Source: Azadirachta indica (Eukaryota > Streptophyta > Magnoliopsida > Sapindales > Meliaceae). From it: a stretch of DNA of 64,000 nucleotides. Of the stretch, positions 60,559-64,000 are shown one piece after another (the first letter of the stretch is position 1; every line of letters begins with the position of its first letter). Below the pieces are notes generated by a model. It was not told the DNA's origin and did no database searches. It saw only the letters and a list, made by a program, of their open reading frames with translations. The position numbers were made by a program, and so were the translations under genes. The stretch lies in assembly GCA_022749755.1 (NCBI GenBank), contig CM040448.1, positions 6,136,481 through 6,200,480 of the forward strand, written 5' to 3'.

Positions 60559-61298
60559 TGTTAGGATAAAAAAAAAAATATCAAATAATTCATTTTTGGA
60601 TTTCCAGTTACTAATATTTTTGTGAAATTGTAAAGTTCATTTTTGGTGAACAGTATTATATAAATAAACAATGCCGTATTATATGTAAGCACTGAAATAC
60701 ACCGAAAGTGCAGTTACTCTTTTTTTACTTTTTTTACTGATGAGGTTAGTGTTATATGAAGAAAATTTGAATTTAAATAATAGTTAATGGATAGAGAAAT
60801 TTGTGAAATAAATTGTGGAATGTGTATAAAAAAAAGGGAGAAAAAAACTACTATAAATACCTCACTCATCTCACCATTCTATCTATCCCAAATCATCATT
60901 TGAGAGTTTTTATAAAGAGAGAAAAAATTAGTTTCTTCTCTGTATAGTATTCTTTACTTAGTTGTTTCTCCTATTTTGAGAGAGTATGTGAAATACTCTT
61001 ATTTATAAAGTTGTTTTCTCCTTATTATTAAAGAGAAAGAAAGTTGTCATCCTCACTTTAAAATAATAAAATACTCCTATACTTACCCGTGATTTTTATC
61101 CTAATTTGTTTAGAGATTTTTTAAGTAAAATATTTGTGTCGCTTTATTTTTCTACTTTATTTACTATGAACGGTTATACCTCCTACATATTCTTATTATT
61201 TTCATTAATAGTTATACCTTTTACATAATATTTATTTTCATTGTTTTCTCAATTTCACTTTACTTGTGTGTTTTACTTCGATCTCTAATTTTCTAATA
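60559..61298 (+). repeat. 5' LTR of copia-2
   Basis: It starts TGTTAGGA and ends TTCTAATA, short inverted ends just before the primer-binding site. It carries a TATA box at 60852-60858 (CTATAAATACC), a plausible promoter for the element's RNA. The 3' partner is not in the window, so the left boundary rests on the inverted ends and on the LINE break. Confidence 0.7.
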
Positions 61299-61412
61299 GT
61301 GTTATCAGAGCTACTGGTTATGCGGATTACTGTTCATAGTTATTATTTATAAATACTATTGACGGTGAAATAGTAAAATCTAGTATAAGTGAGAAGCAAA
61401 TTGTCGTCAATA

Positions 61413-64000
61413 ATGGCAAAAAAGTTTGAAATTCAAAAGTTCAATAGAAACAATTTTTCGTTGTGAAAAATAAAAATGAAGGCAATTTTAAGGAAGGACA
61501 AGTGCCTAGCAGCAATTGACGAAAAGCCCCCAGATGTCGACAAAGACAAGTAGAACGAGATAGACGGTGATGCAATTCCGATTTACATTTGGGACTAGCC
61601 GATAAAGTATTAGTTAGTGTGGAGAAGATAAAGACGGCAAGGGAGATACAGGATACTTTAACAAAATTGTATAAGGTCAAATCACTGCACAACAATATTT
61701 TCTTAAAAAGGAGACTTTATACTCTTCGAATGGCATAATTTATATCAGTGACTGACCATATCAATATCTTGAAAACTTTATTTTCTCAACTTACAACGTT
61801 GGGGCACAAAATGGAGGAAAATGAACATGTAGAGATTATACTTCAAAGTCTACTCGACTCGTATAATATATTCATCATCAACTTGACAACTAATGTTCAA
61901 ACGACTCTTTAGTTTTCAATGATATTGCAATTGCTATCTTAGAAGAAGAAATGAGGCGCAGAAATAAGGAAGATAGAAATATGAGTTTGCAATAAGCAAA
62001 AGCGTTATTGATGATAAGAGGAAGATTAATTGAATGTAAGTCTAGTGGGACTCAGAATCAAGATAGATCAAAATCAAGAAGTAAAAAAAATGTCAAGTGA
62101 TACAATTGTGGTAAGAAAGGGCACGTCAAAAAGGATTCTTGGAATAACAAAAAGAGTGGAGATCCCGAGACATCAAAGACTCAAGGTTGTGTTGCGAGTA
62201 CCTCAGATGATGGTGAAGTATTATACGGTGAGGCAACAACAGTTGTTGAAGGCAGAAAACAACTCGCTGATGTTTGGCTTGTAGACATAGAAGCAACATG
62301 GCACATGACTTCTCAAAGAGAATGGTTTCACACATATGAACTTATCTTTGGGGGATCTATATACATGAGTGATGAGTATGCCTTGGAGATTGCCGATATT
62401 TGTATTGTCAAGATAAAGGTGCATGATGGAACAACTCGCACTATTAAAATGGTACAACATGTCAAATGCTTGAAGAAGAATCTATTATCTTTAGGACAAT
62501 TAGATGATCTTGGATGCAAAATTTATATTGAGAATAGGATTATGAAGATTGTTAGAGGTACGCTTGTAGTTTTGAGGCAAAAAAGATTGCTATAAATCTA
62601 TTTATGCTTAAGGGTGAAACACAACAAAAAACTGATGGGTATGTTGCTTTAACTAGCAAAGGAGAAAAATTGACAGTGATATGGCACCTTAAACTTGGCC
62701 ACATGTTAAAATAAGGTTTGAAGATTCTCTCTGACTGGAAGATACTTTAAGGACTCAACTTGGTGAAACTATCATTCAGTCAGCATTGTGTTATAAGTAA
62801 GCAACATAGATTAAAGTTCAACAGATTTGATGTTGGAAGCAAATGCATTCTAGACTTAATTCATTCTGATATTTGGGAATCACAGAAACTTTCTCTAAGA
62901 TGAGCAAAGTACCTTATAATTATTATTCATGATTACTCTAAAAGATGTTGGGTATATCTAATCAAGAAAAAGTCAAATATGTTTTTTTAGTGTTCAAAGA
63001 CTTCAAAGCGCGAGTGGAACTTGAATTTGGAAAAAAGATCAAGTATTTGAGAATAAAACAATGAAAGAGAGTGTACAAACAGTGAGTTTCTTACACTATA
63101 TAAACAAGAAGGTATTGAAAATAGTTCACAGTGCCATACACTTCGCAGCAAAAAAGGAGTGGCAGAGAGGATGAAGAGAACTTTTGTAGAAAGGGTGAGA
63201 GCTATGTTGAGAACTGTAGGACAACCTAATTTATTTTGGGTAGAAGCAGCAAAGATCGCCTATTATGCGATAGAGATGTGGACTGGTAAACCAACTAATT
63301 ACTCTGATCTACATTCATTTGGATGTCCTATATATATAATGTATAATACCCAAGAAAGAACGAAGTTAGATCTAAACTCTAGAAAGTGTATATTCTTGAG
63401 GTATGTTGATGGTGTAAAGGGGTATTGCTTGTAGGATCCTACTGCTCACAAGGTTATAGTCAGCAGCGATGTTATCTTTGTAAAAGATCAACTACAAGGA
63501 AAAGATGGAGATGATAGCATTTTGAAGGAAAGCTCAGAGACTACAACATTACATAGAAAATGATAAAGTACAAGAAATTTTAGACTCTACTAAAGCATCA
63601 CCAGAGCACAAGGTACAAGAACCAATTAAGTCCAAGGCTCCAAAAGTTCGTCGATCAATTCGCAAGAGAAAACCACCAATTTGGCACTTGAAGTATGTTA
63701 CAGAGAGTAATATAGCATACTATTTTCTAACAGAGGATGGTAAGCCCTCAATTTATGAAGTTATGAGCAACTTATATGCATCTTTGTGGATGGCAACAAT
63801 ATAGGAAGAAGTTAAAGCTCTACATAAGAACAAGAAATGGGAACGAGTACCATTGCCATATGGAAGAAAAGCCATTGGTAACAAATGGGTCTACAAGATC
63901 AAGCAAGATAGCAATGATCAAATGGAATGGTATCGTGCACAATTAATGGTGAAGGGATATGCTGAAAAGGAAAGTATTGACTTTAATGGGATATTTTCAC
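61413..64000 (+). pseudogene. Copia-2 gag-pol remnant
   Basis: Gag starts at ATG 61413 (MAKKFEIQKFN) and meets stops soon after (near 61466 and 61552). A zinc knuckle is recognisable near 62100 (YNCGKKGHVKKDS; the last Cys is Ser). Protease has VDIEATWHMT at about 62283 where DSGATWHMT is normal, so the active site is lost. The pre-integrase region follows (LKKNLLSLGQLDDLGCKIY). Integrase pieces lie at 62780-62990 (HCVISKQHRLKF, LIHSDIWES) and 63159-63434 (VAERMKRTFVERVRAMLRT, SRKCIFLRYVDGVKGY). The reverse transcriptase start is near 63790-64000 (EEVKALHKNKKWE, GRKAIGNKWVYKIK). All are broken by frame changes. Confidence 0.85.

Larger units (their letters stand above)
60559..64000 (+). mobile_element. 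Ty1/copia retrotransposon (copia-2), truncated by window end
   Basis: A 5' LTR (60559-61298), a primer-binding site at 61299-61311 (GTGTTATCAGAGC), gag from 61413, a protease region, integrase and the start of reverse transcriptase follow in copia order. It inserted into the LINE endonuclease at 60558. The polyprotein has several stops. The 3' LTR is outside the window. Confidence 0.9.

Noticed and set aside
56484..60590. TCAAATAA on both sides of the LINE as a target duplication
   Set aside because: The right-hand copy lies inside the copia-2 LTR, which cuts the LINE, so it cannot be the LINE's own target duplication.
1..64000. tRNA or rRNA genes
   Set aside because: None was noticed on reading either strand; tRNA-like strings were limited to primer-binding sites and the SINE B box. 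A covariance-model search was not possible here.

Overview
The window is AT-rich nuclear DNA from a eudicot plant; the species cannot be fixed from the sequence. The evidence for a plant is an exocyst SEC15A gene of typical plant length, family-1 UDP-glycosyltransferases (UGTs) with the plant PSPG signature, plant-type GT-AG introns, and dense nested Ty3/gypsy, Ty1/copia and LINE retrotransposons. Genes are sparse: one conserved housekeeping gene, three copies of one UGT gene (all damaged), and perhaps one small two-exon gene. Everything else recognisable is transposon, satellite or intergenic sequence.

Layout. 1-9.8 kb: a short tandem duplication and a badly decayed gypsy integrase region (about 1.5-3.2 kb), then unassigned AT-rich DNA. 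9.87-12.24 kb (minus): SEC15A, intact over 790 codons except for a 2-bp frameshift near 10990, with a likely 5'UTR intron upstream. 13.1-16.1 kb: AT-rich intergenic. 16.1-29.8 kb: UGT unit A (UGT-1, its 3' flank, a chromodomain gypsy fragment, a Mutator-like element holding a SINE-like insertion) and remnant unit B (UGT-3). 30.0-33.2 kb: a satellite with a period of about 74 bp, split by a copy of local 3'-flank DNA. 33.5-40.0 kb: a gypsy element with both LTRs. 40.2-54.4 kb: UGT unit C (UGT-2 and the same gypsy element, here with a whole copia element nested inside). 54.4-55.3 kb: a foldback element. 55.4-55.9 kb: a possible small gene. 56.5-60.56 kb: a LINE cut by a second copia element whose 5' LTR starts at 60559 and which runs off the window.

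How the pieces relate. SEC15A is unrelated to the rest; its product works in exocytic vesicle tethering. The three UGT copies come from segmental duplications that carried flanking transposons with them. UGT-1 and UGT-2 are about 95% alike by eye and have complementary lesions: UGT-1 has a 1-bp frameshift before an intact PSPG box, while UGT-2 lacks that frameshift but has its PSPG box scrambled by two adjacent in-place inversions. UGT-3 keeps part of exon 1 fused to a sliver of the PSPG box. As written, none encodes a full enzyme. The strongest unusual signals are the PSPG micro-inversions, the satellite with an internal insertion flanked by a repeat of about 380 bp, the 9-bp target duplication that ties the Mutator-like element to the duplication history, and the SEC15A frameshift, which could be an assembly error.
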